Part shown: positions 35,246-43,716 of the stretch, piece by piece
Numbering within the stretch: the first letter of the stretch is position 1
Layout of the letters: each line of letters starts with the position of its first letter
Assembly: GCA_963748205.1 (NCBI GenBank)
Contig: CAVVIB010000022.1
Span: forward strand, 62,001 to 126,000
DNA from: JAIBJN01 sp963748205
Lineage (GTDB): Bacteria > Actinomycetota > Thermoleophilia > Gaiellales > Gaiellaceae
Reading direction: 5' to 3'
DNA length: 64,000 nucleotides
Translations under genes and position numbers: made by a program
Notes under the pieces: generated by a model
Seen by the model: the letters and a program-made list of their open reading frames with translations, nothing else
Database searches by the model: none
What the model was told of the DNA's origin: nothing

Positions 35246-35907
35246 CGGCCACGGCCGTGGGGACGAGCGCGACGCCGTACTTGCGCGCGAGCTCGGGCTG
35301 CCTCGAGACGTCGACCGTGACCACGCGCCGGCCCTCCGCGCGCAGGCGCTCCTCGAGTGTGCGGCAGTCGCTGCAGAGCGGGTGGGTGAACTGGAGGACG
35401 ACCTCGCCGTCGGGCGACGAGGCCGAAGTCGGCGAGCTCCACGCGGTCGAGCCGGTGCGAGCGGATCCCGCGGAGCCGCGCGCCGATCCGGTAGATCTCG
35501 CAGCCCGCGCAGAGCCCCGTCGCCGCGGCGAGCAGCGCCAGGCCGGCGACGAGGAGGGCGAGCGCCCAGCCGAGCGTCGTCAGCCCGACCGCGTGTGCGA
35601 CCGAGGCCGCGCCGAGGACGACGACGCCCACCATGTTCGCGAAGCGCGGCGGCCGCGAGTCCTCGATCGGCCCTTCGCCGAAGCGCGGCTGGACGAGCTC
35701 GAAGTAGGCGAGGCACGGCAGGCAGTAGCGCCGGCCGAACGTCAGGCCGACGGCGAGCTGGAGCGCGAGGAGCGCGAGAAGCGGCCACCAGCCGGTCAGA
35801 ACGGAGACGAGCGCGAGCAGCCCGATGGTCGCCTGGTTGAACCGCGGTCCGCGCGCGTCGATGACGTCGAGGTCCCGGTACGGGTCGGCCGTGCGCCCAC
35901 GCTTCAT
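35205..35907 (-). CDS. DUF4395 membrane protein fused to thioredoxin-like domain (frameshift in sequence)
   Basis: About 233 aa when repaired. Residues 1-150 fit DUF4395: FNQATIGLLALVSVLTGWW, then GRRYCLPCLAYFELVQPRFG with a CxxC pair, and two or three helices ending in TGLCAGCEIY. After a shift near 35432 (one extra C) the protein continues as a thioredoxin-like domain: VVLQFTHPLCSDCRTLEERL with a CxxC redox site and the cis-Pro strand VALVPTAVAV. A redox protein at the membrane, perhaps supplying electrons or copper-site thiols for the neighbouring oxidase, is plausible. The start ATG at 35907 has a TAGGCT box seven bases upstream. Confidence 0.8.
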
Positions 35908-35914
35908 TTTGTGA

Positions 35915-35920
35915 AGCCTA
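35915..35920 (-). promoter_or_regulatory. -10 box for leaderless DUF4395 gene
   Basis: TAGGCT on the minus strand, seven bases from the ATG at 35907. Confidence 0.45.
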
Positions 35921-35953
35921 CCGGCTGGGGGAAGCGCCGATCGTCCCAGTCGC

Positions 35954-35959
35954 TATCCT
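35954..35959 (+). promoter_or_regulatory. sucA -10 box
   Basis: TATCCT ends 12 bases before the sucA GTG at 35972. Confidence 0.4.
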
Positions 35960-35971
35960 CATTTCGAGGGC

Positions 35972-38812
35972 GTGGAACGCGACCAGATTGACGATCTGAA
36001 CACCGGCTTCGTCGAGGAGCTCTTCGCCGAGTTCCTCGCTGCTCCCGAGTCGGTGGACCCGCAGTGGCGGGCTCTCTTCGAGGCGAACCCTGAGGCGCTG
36101 CTCGAGCACCTCCCGCTCCTCCGCCGGCTACGCGAGCTCTACCCCGACGGCGTGCCCGGCGGGAACGGCGCTCCGGCGCCCGCAGCGGCGGCTTCCCCGG
36201 CAGTCGAGGCGGAGCCCGACCGGCTCCTGCTCGGCGGGGTCGCGGCCGCCATGTCCCTCGTGAAGGCACACCGCACGCACGGCCTGCTCGCCGCGCGCCT
36301 CGACCCGCTCGGCTCGGAGCCGCCCGGCGACCCCGCGCTCGACCCGGACCGGCTCGAGCCGCGGCTGACGCCCGACCTCATGGCGCGCATTCCGGCAAGC
36401 GTGCTGCGTCTCTACGTCAAGGCCGAGACGCTGGTGGAGGCGCTCCCTATCCTCCGGGAGACCTACTGCGGGACGATGGCCTACGAGCTCGAGCACATCT
36501 CGAGCCACGAGCAGCGGCTCTGGCTGCGGGAGGCGATCGAGTCCGGCCAGTTCCGCCGCCCCTTCTCGCCCGACGAGAAGAAGGGTCTGCTCCGGCGCCT
36601 GTCCGACGTCGAGGGCTTCGAGCGCTACCTCCGCCGTGCCTTCCTCGGCCAGAAGCAGTTCTCCATCGAGGGCCTCGACGTCATGGTCCCGATGCTGGAC
36701 GAGGCGATCGAGCTGGCCGCCTTCGACGGCGCCCGCCGCGTCGTCCTGGGCATGGCGCACCGCGGCCGCCTCAACGTCCTCGCGCACACGGTGGGCCGCG
36801 AAGTCGACGCGATTCTGCGCGAGTTCGAGGGCGAGCGTGTGCTCGAAGCGGTCTCCACCGATCTCGAAAGCGGCTCCGGCGACGTCAAGTATCACCTCGG
36901 CGCCGTGGGCTCCCGCGAGACACAGAGCGGCGAGGTCACCGTCTCGCTTGCGTCGAACCCGAGCCACCTGGAGTTCGTCGACCCGGTCGTCGAGGGCGAG
37001 ACGCGCGCGGCGCAGACCGACCACGCGTCCGCCGCCGTCGAGCACGACCCGTCCGCGGCGCTGGCCGTCCTCATCCACGGCGACGCTGCCTTCCCCGGCC
37101 AGGGCGTCGTGGCCGAGACGCTCAACCTCCAGGAGCTCGCCGGCTACACGACCGGCGGGACGCTCCACATCATCGCCAACAACCAGGTCGGGTTCACGAC
37201 CGACCCGGACGAGGGCCGCTCCACGCGTTACTCGAGCGACCTCGCCAAGGGCTTCGACACGCCGATCATCCACGTGAACGCCGACGATCCCGAGGCGGCG
37301 ATCTCCGCGATCCGGCTCGCCATGGCGTTCCGGGCGAAGTTCCGGCACGACGTCGTCGTCGACCTCGTCGGCTACCGGCGCTTCGGGCACAACGAGGGCG
37401 ACGAGCCGAGCTACACGCAGCCGCTCATGTACAAGCTGATCGAAGCGCATCCCACCGTCCGCGAGCAGTACGCGCAGCGGCTCGTCGAGGAGGGCCTCGT
37501 CACACCCGAGGAGGTCGAGGGCTTCATGGGCGAGGTGCAGGAGCGGGTGCGCTCCGTCCACGAGGAGCTCAAGGCGTCGTTCGAGGGCGGCGGCAAGCGC
37601 AGGGAGCGCCGCATCGGCCGCGGCGCCGACGCGCACCTCGAGACCGCCGTGCCGCTCGAGCAGCTCCAGGAGCTGAACGAGCGCCTGCTCGAGTTCCCCG
37701 AGGGATTCACGGTGCACCCGAAGCTCGCCAAGGCGCTCGAGCGCCGGCGCGACACGCTCGGCGAGCAGGGCGGGATCGACTGGGGGCAGGCGGAGGCGCT
37801 CGCGTTCGGCAGCCTCCTCGCCGACGCCACGCCGGTGCGCCTCACCGGCCAGGACACCGAGCGCGGGACGTTCTCGCACCGCCACCTCGTGCTGCACGAC
37901 TACGAGACCGGCGAGAAGTACGCGCCGATCCAGCACCTGGCGAGCTCGCGGGCGCCGTTCCAGGTCTACAACTCGCCGCTCTCGGAGACCGGCGCGCTCG
38001 GCTTCGAGTACGGCTACTCGGTCGCCGTCTCGCGCGCGCTCGTCCTCTGGGAGGCGCAGTTCGGCGACTTCGTCAACTCGGCGCAGGTCATCATCGACCA
38101 GTTCGTCGTCTCCGGGCTCTCGAAGTGGACGCAGAGCTCGCGCCTCACGCTCCTCCTTCCGCACGGGTACGAGGGGAACGGGCCCGAGCACTCGAGCGCG
38201 CGGCTGGAGCGCTTCATGCAGCTCGCCGCGCAGGAGAACATCCGCATCGTCAACCCGTCGACCGCCGCGCAGTATTTCCACCTGCTGCGCCGGCAGGCAC
38301 TCCATCCGAAGGGGCGCCCGCTCGTCGTGCTGACCCCGAAGGGCCTGCTCCGGCACAAGGAGGCGACCTCGCACGTCGAGGAGCTGAGCGAGGGCGGGTT
38401 CCGCGCCGTGATCGACGACCCGCGGCTCGACGACGACGAGAAGCGCGAGGTCGAGCGGCTCGTCATCTGCTCGGGGAAGGTCTACTACGACATCGTCGGG
38501 CACGAGGCCTTCGGCGAGTCGGAGGGCGTGGCGATCGGCCGCCTCGAGCAGCTCTATCCGTTCCCGGTCGCCGCCTACGACGAGCTGCTCTCGCGCTACC
38601 CGTCCCTGACCGAGGTCGTCTGGGCGCAGGAGGAGCCGCAGAACATGGGCGCCTGGCGCGCCATCCGCCACCGCCTCGAGGAAGGGCTGCCCGCGGAGGT
38701 CGGCCTCCGCTACGTCGGGCGCCCGTGGCGCGCGAGCCCCAGCGAGGGCTACCCGACCGCCCACAGGCTCGAGCAGGACCGCATCGCGCGCGAAGCGCTC
38801 GGCGCCTTCTAG
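35972..38812 (+). CDS. sucA: 2-oxoglutarate dehydrogenase E1 component
   Basis: Thiamine-diphosphate decarboxylase of the TCA cycle, 946 aa. The N-terminus has the E1o helix (NTGFVEELFAEFLAAPESVDPQWRALFE), followed by a Pro/Ala-rich linker. The catalytic core has GMAHRGRLNVLAH, SNPSHLEFVDPVVEGE, the TPP-region HGDAAFPGQGVVAETLNL and FGHNEGDEPSYTQPLMY. The C-terminal transketolase-like half has EYGYSVAVSRALVLWEAQFGDF. There is no fused acyltransferase domain, unlike mycobacterial Kgd. It is a single-gene unit; E2 and E3 genes are not in the window. Confidence 0.94.
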   Translation: MERDQIDDLNTGFVEELFAEFLAAPESVDPQWRALFEANPEALLEHLPLLRRLRELYPDGVPGGNGAPAPAAAASPAVEAEPDRLLLGGVAAAMSLVKAHRTHGLLAARLDPLGSEPPGDPALDPDRLEPRLTPDLMARIPASVLRLYVKAETLVEALPILRETYCGTMAYELEHISSHEQRLWLREAIESGQFRRPFSPDEKKGLLRRLSDVEGFERYLRRAFLGQKQFSIEGLDVMVPMLDEAIELAAFDGARRVVLGMAHRGRLNVLAHTVGREVDAILREFEGERVLEAVSTDLESGSGDVKYHLGAVGSRETQSGEVTVSLASNPSHLEFVDPVVEGETRAAQTDHASAAVEHDPSAALAVLIHGDAAFPGQGVVAETLNLQELAGYTTGGTLHIIANNQVGFTTDPDEGRSTRYSSDLAKGFDTPIIHVNADDPEAAISAIRLAMAFRAKFRHDVVVDLVGYRRFGHNEGDEPSYTQPLMYKLIEAHPTVREQYAQRLVEEGLVTPEEVEGFMGEVQERVRSVHEELKASFEGGGKRRERRIGRGADAHLETAVPLEQLQELNERLLEFPEGFTVHPKLAKALERRRDTLGEQGGIDWGQAEALAFGSLLADATPVRLTGQDTERGTFSHRHLVLHDYETGEKYAPIQHLASSRAPFQVYNSPLSETGALGFEYGYSVAVSRALVLWEAQFGDFVNSAQVIIDQFVVSGLSKWTQSSRLTLLLPHGYEGNGPEHSSARLERFMQLAAQENIRIVNPSTAAQYFHLLRRQALHPKGRPLVVLTPKGLLRHKEATSHVEELSEGGFRAVIDDPRLDDDEKREVERLVICSGKVYYDIVGHEAFGESEGVAIGRLEQLYPFPVAAYDELLSRYPSLTEVVWAQEEPQNMGAWRAIRHRLEEGLPAEVGLRYVGRPWRASPSEGYPTAHRLEQDRIAREALGAF

Positions 38813-38816
38813 GCAA

Positions 38817-38846
38817 CGACGAAGGGGCCTCCCGGCCCCTTCGTCG
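38817..38846. terminator. Bidirectional terminator between sucA and repeat protein
   Basis: A perfect 13-bp stem (CGACGAAGGGGCC with loop TCCC) sits just after the sucA stop, between convergent genes. No U-run follows. Confidence 0.7.
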
Positions 38847-38869
38847 ACTGGGCGATGCGTCCGGGTGAG

Positions 38870-39373
38870 CTAGGTAGCCGAGCCGCCGCCGCCGCCGGAG
38901 GCGCTGTCGCCGCCCGCCGCCGCCGCCGCCGCCACCGGTAGCCGAGGCAACGTACGTGTTGTCGCCGCCGCCCGTGCCGTCGTTGCCGCGGGTGCGGTCG
39001 CCGTCGCCGGTGTTGTCGCCGCCGCCCGTGCCGTCGTTGCCGCGGGTGCGGTCGCCGTCGCCGGTGTTGTCGCCGCCGCCCGTGCCGTCGTTGCCGCGGG
39101 TGCGGTCGCCGTCGCCGGTGTTGTCGCCGCCGCCGGTTCCGTCGTTGCCGCGCGTCTTGTCGCCGTCGCCGCGCTTCTTGTCTTGTCGTCGTCATCGTCA
39201 GCCAGAGCGGCGTCGTCGGCATCGTCCTTGCGCGCGTCGTCGTTGCCGAGCGTCACCGCCGAGACCGGGTCACCGTCAGCCCAGTTGCTCAGCGCGGCGC
39301 TGAAGCCTCCGAAGCCGATGGCGACGGCCACCGCGAGGATCAGAACTCCAATCTTTCCGAACGGCATGGTCAT
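38870..39373 (-). CDS. Exported Asp/Gly-rich tandem-repeat protein (frameshifts in sequence)
   Basis: Probably secreted or surface protein, about 165 aa. The N-terminus has a hydrophobic signal/anchor helix (about 7-28, GKIGVLILAVAVAIGFGGF), then an acidic stretch ending ALADDDDDK. The frame then shifts near 39180; in the third frame it becomes repeats of NTGDGDRTRGNDGTGGGD (18 aa, 54-bp units, about four copies). A one-G insertion near 38922 returns it to the frame ending GGDSASGGGGGSAT. Repeats rich in Asp, Gly and Asn suggest Ca(2+)-binding loops. ATG 39373 follows AAGGGGG. No function is known to me. Confidence 0.65.
   Translation of the reverse strand: MTMPFGKIGVLILAVAVAIGFGGFSAALSNWADGDPVSAVTLGNDDARKDDADDAALADDDDDKTRSAATATRRAATTEPAAATTPATATAPAATTARAAATTPATATAPAATTARAAATTPATATAPAATTARAAATTRTLPRLPVAAAAAAGGDSASGGGGGSAT
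38956..39178 (-). repeat. 54-bp tandem repeats (coding)
   Basis: About four head-to-tail copies of a 54-bp unit, nearly identical in DNA; the copy nearest 39170 has diverged. They encode 18-aa repeats of the neighbouring gene. Near-identity indicates recent expansion or gene conversion. Confidence 0.8.
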
Positions 39374-39462
39374 AACCCCCTTGCGTCTTGGTCTCTCTCT
39401 GTCTCTGCTTCAGTTCTACCCGGGCACGATTAGACGTCCGTGAGCCGAGGATGAGACCGTCC

Positions 39463-40332
39463 TCATCGAGCGGGGGCGGGCGGCCGGGAGGGTCGCGATC
39501 CCGGCTGAAACAGGCCCAGGCGTGGCAGCGGAAGGAGTGCCACGACCGGCTCGAGCGCATCGGCGATCGCGGCCGGTGCCGGCCGCGAGGCCGGATCCTG
39601 GTCGAAGCAGCGCATGACGACGTCCCGCACGAGCGGCAGAACATCGTCGCCCAGCGGGGCCGGTGCGCTCGCAACCTGCGGATAGCGCGCCGCGAGCGAG
39701 TCGGCGTCCTCGTCCCCGTCAGGGAAGGGCCGCCGGCGGGCAAGCGCCTGGTACAGCGTCACGCCCAGGCCCCACGAGTCGCTCGCCGGGCCCGATTTCG
39801 CCGAAGCGCGCGGGATCGCACTGCTCGGGCGCCATGTAGGCATCGGTCCCGACGGGTGAGATCACCTGGCGGGCGTCTTCGAACCGCAGGGCGACGCTGA
39901 GGTCGATCAGCTTCGGCGTCGAGCTCATGATGATGTTGCGCGGCTTGACGTCTAGATGGACGTAGCGCTGCCCGTGCATGTAGTGGAGCGCGGAGCAGAT
40001 CTGGAGCGCCAATGGAAGCAGCTGCTCGACCGCGAGGCCGTACTGCCGCTCGAGCGTCGAGAGGCGGGGGCCGTCGAGGAGCTCGAGCACGATGTGCGGT
40101 CGCGGTCCGTCCAGCACGGCGTCGAAGCTGCGGACGAGTGAGGGGTGCGCGAGGTGCGAGAGCGCCTCGGCCTCGCCGGCCAGCCCGGCCAGCGTGCCCT
40201 CGTGGGTCGTGCGGCCGGGTCGGACGACCTTGGCGACGACGAGCGCGTGCAGCGCGTCGTCCCAGACCAGATACGCCTCGTAGCGGCGCCGCCGCCGAGG
40301 AGGCGAACCGCATGACGTCCGGGGACGATCAC
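39463..40332 (-). CDS. Soluble Ser/Thr kinase-like protein with DLS in place of DFG (frameshifts)
   Basis: Hanks-type kinase of about 290 aa without a membrane helix. Order: ATP-site VVAKVVRPG with the Lys, RSFDAVLDGPRPHIVLELLDG hinge, catalytic loop HLDVKPRNI, metal loop IDLSVAL where DFG is expected, YMAPEQ for APE, and C-lobe SWGLGVTLYQALARRRPF. Shifts lie near 40293 and 39793 (one extra C). GTG 40332 with GAGGGCGAC upstream gives the start. DLS occurs in some active bacterial kinases, so activity remains possible. It is divergent from the two-component system at 40587. Confidence 0.78.
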
Positions 40333-40387
40333 GTCGCCCTCGGCAAAGTCCCAGGTATCCGTTTCCCAGGAGTGGTCCGATCACGCG

Positions 40388-40460
40388 CATGAGATCTACC
40401 CGGCGTGGTGAGACTCATGTGAGGGAAAGATGAGACATCTCTCACCTTCATCTCATCCCG
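40388..40460. promoter_or_regulatory. TGAG/CTCA-rich divergent control region
   Basis: The gap between the kinase (minus) and histidine kinase (plus) contains a cluster of TGAG and CTCA half-sites, e.g. GTGAGACTCATGTGAG (40408-40423) and GATGAGACATCTCTCAC followed by TTCATCTCATC. It may be an operator for the OmpR-type regulator encoded downstream; this is inference. Confidence 0.35.
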
Positions 40461-40586
40461 GGCTGGCCGATCGCTGTGATCCTTCTCTGCAATGCACGCT
40501 CTCGAGCCGACCGGGACTGAGCCTTCGTCCGAGGATTCGGAGCCCGAGGCCGGCTCGTCCGGGCCGAGGGCCGCTCGCCGGGGCTC

Positions 40587-42012
40587 GTGCGGAGGCTTAC
40601 CGCGAGCTTCCGGGTGCGCGTCCTCGCCGGCTACGTGGCCCTGCTTGCAGTTGCGACCCTGCTCTCGATCGTGGTCGCCCGCGAAGCGCTCCAGCGAGAA
40701 CTCGACCAGAGGATCGACGAGGACCTCGTCCAGGAGTCCCGCGAGCTCCGCCAGCTCGCCGGCGGAAACGACCCGGAGACCGGCGAGCCATTCGACAGGA
40801 ACGTCGAGCGGATCTTCGAGGTCTACATGGACGCGGAACGTTCCTTCCCGGAACGAGGTTCTGCTCACGTTCGTGCGCGGGGAGCCGTTTCTAGAGCAGC
40901 CCCGAGGAGCTGCCGTACTCGTTCGCCCAGGACACCGACCTCGATCTCGCAGTGGACTAGCCTGACGAGCAGCGACCGCGGGACGATCGAGACGCCGATA
41001 GGGCCTGCCGAGTATCTCGCAGTCCCGCTCCTCGACGGGGACGCCGCGCAGGGCGTCTTCGTCGCGGCGATCTTCCGCGACCGGGAATCCGAGGAGGTGG
41101 GCGACGCCGTGCGCGTGGCGGCAGGGGTCGGCCTGGCGATGCTGCTCGTCGGGTCGGTGCTCGCCTGGTTGCTCGCCGACCGCGTCCTGCGGCCGGTCAA
41201 GAACATCACCGAGACGGCACGCTCGATCTCGGGCGGCGACCTTTCCCGCCGCATCCCCGAGTCGGGGCACGACGAGATCGGCGTCCTCGCCGAGACGTTC
41301 AACGACATGCTCACGCGGCTGGAGACCGTGTTCGAGCGACAGCAGCGGTTCGTCGACGACGCCGGTCACGAGCTGCGTACGCCGATCACGATCGTGCGCG
41401 GCCACCTCGAGCTGCTCGAGGACGACCCTCGGGAGCGCCGCGAGACGCTCGCCCTCGTCATGGACGAGCTCGACCGGATGGGCAGGATCGTCAACGACCT
41501 CCTCACGCTCGCGAAGTGGGAGCAGCCCGACTTCCTGGCGCCGTCCGAGGTCGATCTCGACACGCTGATGGACGACGTGCTCGCGAAGGCGTCGGCCCTG
41601 CGGCCGTCGCTACGTGGAAGCTGGACGCCGACGCTGACGGGGCGATCGTCGCCGACCGGCAGCGGCTCACCCAGGCGCTGATGCAGCTCGCACAGAACGC
41701 TGTCCAGCACACGGACGGACGGGGACAAGATCGGCCTCGGGGCGTTCGTCTCCGAGCAGGAGGCTCCGCCTCTGGGTGCGCGACACGGGGCCCGGCATCC
41801 CGTTCGACGAGCAGGAGCACGTCTTCGACCGCTTCTACCGCGCCGGCGAGTCCCGGCGGTCAGAGGGCGCCGGGCTGGGCCTCTCCATCGTCCAGGCGAT
41901 CGCCCGCGCGCACCGCGGCCGGCTCGAGCTCTCGAGCGTGCCCGGCTCGGGGGCGACGTTCACGATCGTCCTGCCTTTCCACCGGCCGGACGCCGAGGAC
42001 GGTCCGGAGTGA
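40587..42012 (+). CDS. Two-component sensor histidine kinase with HAMP (several frameshifts)
   Basis: Membrane kinase of about 470 aa when repaired. First helix (about 10-30, VLAGYVALLAVATLLSIVV), extracytoplasmic sensor, second helix (VAAGVGLAMLLVGSVLAWLL), HAMP (RPVKNITETARSISGGDLSRRI), HisKA with DDAGHELRTPITIVRGHLELL, and HATPase ending DTGPGIPFDEQEHVFDRFYRAGE...GLGLSIVQAIARAHRG. The frame shifts about six times: three between 40838 and 40960, three between 41605 and 41775. Conserved motifs on both sides show one gene. Its stop overlaps the GTG of the response regulator (GTGA), so they are coupled. Confidence 0.82.
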
Positions 42013-42674
42013 GCCGAATCCTGATCGCCGAGGACGAGGTCCGCATCGCGTCGTTCCTGGAGAAGGGACTGCGGGCCAACGGCTTCACGACGACGGTGGC
42101 CGCCGACGGGCACGAGGCGGTCGCCCTCGCCGGCTCGGGCAGCTTCGACCTGCTCATCCTCGATCTCGGACTGCCCGGGAGAGACGGGTTCGACGTGCTC
42201 GGCGAGCTGAGAGGGCGCGGCTCGAAGATCCCCGTCGTGATCCTCACGGCCCGCGACTCGGTCCGCGATACGGTCGCGGGGCTCGAGGGCGGCGCGGACG
42301 ACTACATCACCAAGCCGTTCAGCTTCGAGGAGCTCCTCGCACGCGTGCGCGTACGGCTGCGCGGGGAGCGCGCCCCGGAGGAGACCGTCCTGGAGGCGGG
42401 CGGGGCCTCGCTCGATCTGCGGACGCGGCGCGTCTCGGTCGGAGACGTCTCGTCCGACCTCTCCGCCCGCGAGTTCGCGCTCGCGGAGATGTTCTTCCGC
42501 CATCCGGGCCAGGTGCTCTCGCGCGAGCAGCTCCTGAGCCACGTCTGGGGCTACGACTTCGACCCACGCTCGAACGTCGTCGACGTCTACGTCGGCTACC
42601 TGCGGCGGAAGCTCGGCAAGGATCGCATCGCGAGCGTGCGCGGGATGGGCTACAGCCTGGAGGCGCTGCCCTAG
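42009..42674 (+). CDS. OmpR-family response regulator
   Basis: DNA-binding partner of the coupled kinase, 221 aa. Receiver: AEDEVRIA acidic pair, phospho-acceptor Asp in LLILDLGLPGRDGFDV, VVILTAR, DDYITKPFSFEEL. Winged helix: LSREQLLSHVWGYDF and YVGYLRRKLGKDRIASVRGMGYSL. The overall pattern is that of the PhoP/MprA/CutR group. The stop codon interlocks with the stop of the convergent sigma factor gene (CTAG), so transcription of the two must interfere at the ends. Confidence 0.94.
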   Translation: MSRILIAEDEVRIASFLEKGLRANGFTTTVAADGHEAVALAGSGSFDLLILDLGLPGRDGFDVLGELRGRGSKIPVVILTARDSVRDTVAGLEGGADDYITKPFSFEELLARVRVRLRGERAPEETVLEAGGASLDLRTRRVSVGDVSSDLSAREFALAEMFFRHPGQVLSREQLLSHVWGYDFDPRSNVVDVYVGYLRRKLGKDRIASVRGMGYSLEALP

Positions 42675-43602
42675 CGCTTCTGGTGGATCTCGCGCAGGAG
42701 CGCGCGCAGGTCCGCGACCGGCCCGAGGTGTGCCGAGCTTCTCCGGGTTGGCGATCGAGCGGATCGTCTGGACGGTGCCGTCGGCGACGTCGAGCGAGAA
42801 GATGGCGATGAGCTGTCCCTCGCGGTCGAGGAACGAGCGCGCCCGGCTGACCGTTGATCTCCGTGCGGCGGAGCGTGGCGCCGACCTTGATCAGCTGGTT
42901 GCCTAGGCCGAGCAGGAGCCGGGAGACGCTGTCGCGGCCGTAGATCGGCCGGCGCCAGGCCGGGCCCTCGCGGCTGCCGTCGCCGTAGACGACGACGTCG
43001 TGGGCCAGCAGCCCGAGGAGGCCGTCGGTGTCGCCGTCCTGGACTGCGTCGAAGAAGCGGTCGGCGAGCCGCTCCCGCTCCTCGCGCGAGGCCTCGAACC
43101 TCGGCCGCCGGTCGTCCACGTGGCGCCGCGCGCGCACCGCGAGCTGGCGGGTGTTGTCCTCGCTCTTGCCCACGACGTCGGAGACCTCGTCGTACGCGTA
43201 GCCGAAGACGTCGTGGAGCAGGAAGACCGCCCGCTCGACCGGGGTGAGGCTCTCCAGGAGCACGAGGAACGCGAGTGAGAGCGAGTCGGCGGTCTCCGCG
43301 TGCTGGGCCGTGTCGGCGTCGGGGTCGGTGAGGAGCGGCTCGGGGAGCCACTCGCCGACGTACTCCTCGCGCTGGGCGCGTGCGGAGCGGAGGTAGTCGA
43401 TCGCCAGCCGCGTCGTCACGGTGGAGAGGAACGCCTTGGGCGAGTCGATCTCCTCGCCCTCGCTCTGGGCGCGGTGGTAGCGGAGGAAGGCCTCCTGCAC
43501 GATGTCCTCGGCCTCGCCGACGCTTCCGATCATGCGGTAGGCGATCGAGAAGAGCAGCGGCCTGAGCTCCTCGTAGATCTCGTCTGTCGGTCGCTCGTGC
43601 AT
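42671..43602 (-). CDS. ECF41-type RNA polymerase sigma factor (two frameshifts in sequence)
   Basis: Extracytoplasmic-function sigma factor with a C-terminal SnoaL-like regulatory domain, about 308 aa. Region 2: EELRPLLFSIAYRMIGSVGEAEDIVQEAFLRY; region 4: LTPVERAVFLLHDVFGYAYDEVSDVVGKS. The extension (about 180-308) has DGSREGPAW and, after a shift near 42850, SIANPEKLG, matching the NPDKL-type motif that controls activity in ECF41. A second shift lies near 42730. The divergent neighbour is an epimerase, the usual ECF41 partner class, and both promoters carry the ECF41 consensus. Confidence 0.9.
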
Positions 43603-43617
43603 CGCGTCACACCCTGA

Positions 43618-43644
43618 GACGAGACAGCGCGGTCGTCTGTGACA
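43618..43644 (-). promoter_or_regulatory. ECF41-type promoter of the sigma factor gene
   Basis: On the minus strand TGTCACA, 16 bases, then CGTC: an exact match to the published ECF41 target (TGTCACA-n16-CGTC). It lies just upstream of the sigma gene, implying autoregulation. Confidence 0.85.
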
Positions 43645-43657
43645 CGCCGGCCTCGGG

Positions 43658-43684
43658 TGTCACAGAGGCGTGTGCCCGTTCGTC
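43658..43684 (+). promoter_or_regulatory. ECF41-type promoter of the epimerase gene
   Basis: TGTCACA, 16 bases, CGTC on the plus strand, 32 bp before the epimerase ATG. It mirrors the minus-strand copy 13 bp away. Confidence 0.85.
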
Positions 43685-43716
43685 TCAGGGTGTGAAACCA
43701 GGGAAAGGAGACGACG

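Noticed and set aside
35901..35917. Start-codon hairpin GCTTCA-TTTTG-TGAAGC as a regulatory stem for the DUF4395 gene
   Set aside because: The TAGGCT box seven bases from the ATG implies a leaderless transcript that would lack the 5' arm of the stem.
36128..38764. Antisense open frame of 878 codons opposite sucA
   Set aside because: No motif, composition of a G+C shadow; sucA on the plus strand is unmistakable.
38956..39178. CRISPR-like array
   Set aside because: Repeats are 54 bp, contiguous without spacers, and coding; no cas genes nearby.
39450..39467. Hexaloop hairpin GATGAG-ACCGTC-CTCATC resembling an ANTAR site
   Set aside because: The A1/G4 loop is on the plus strand, where no gene follows; on the transcribed minus strand the loop is GACGGT. 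It overlaps the kinase stop and is unpaired with a second hairpin.
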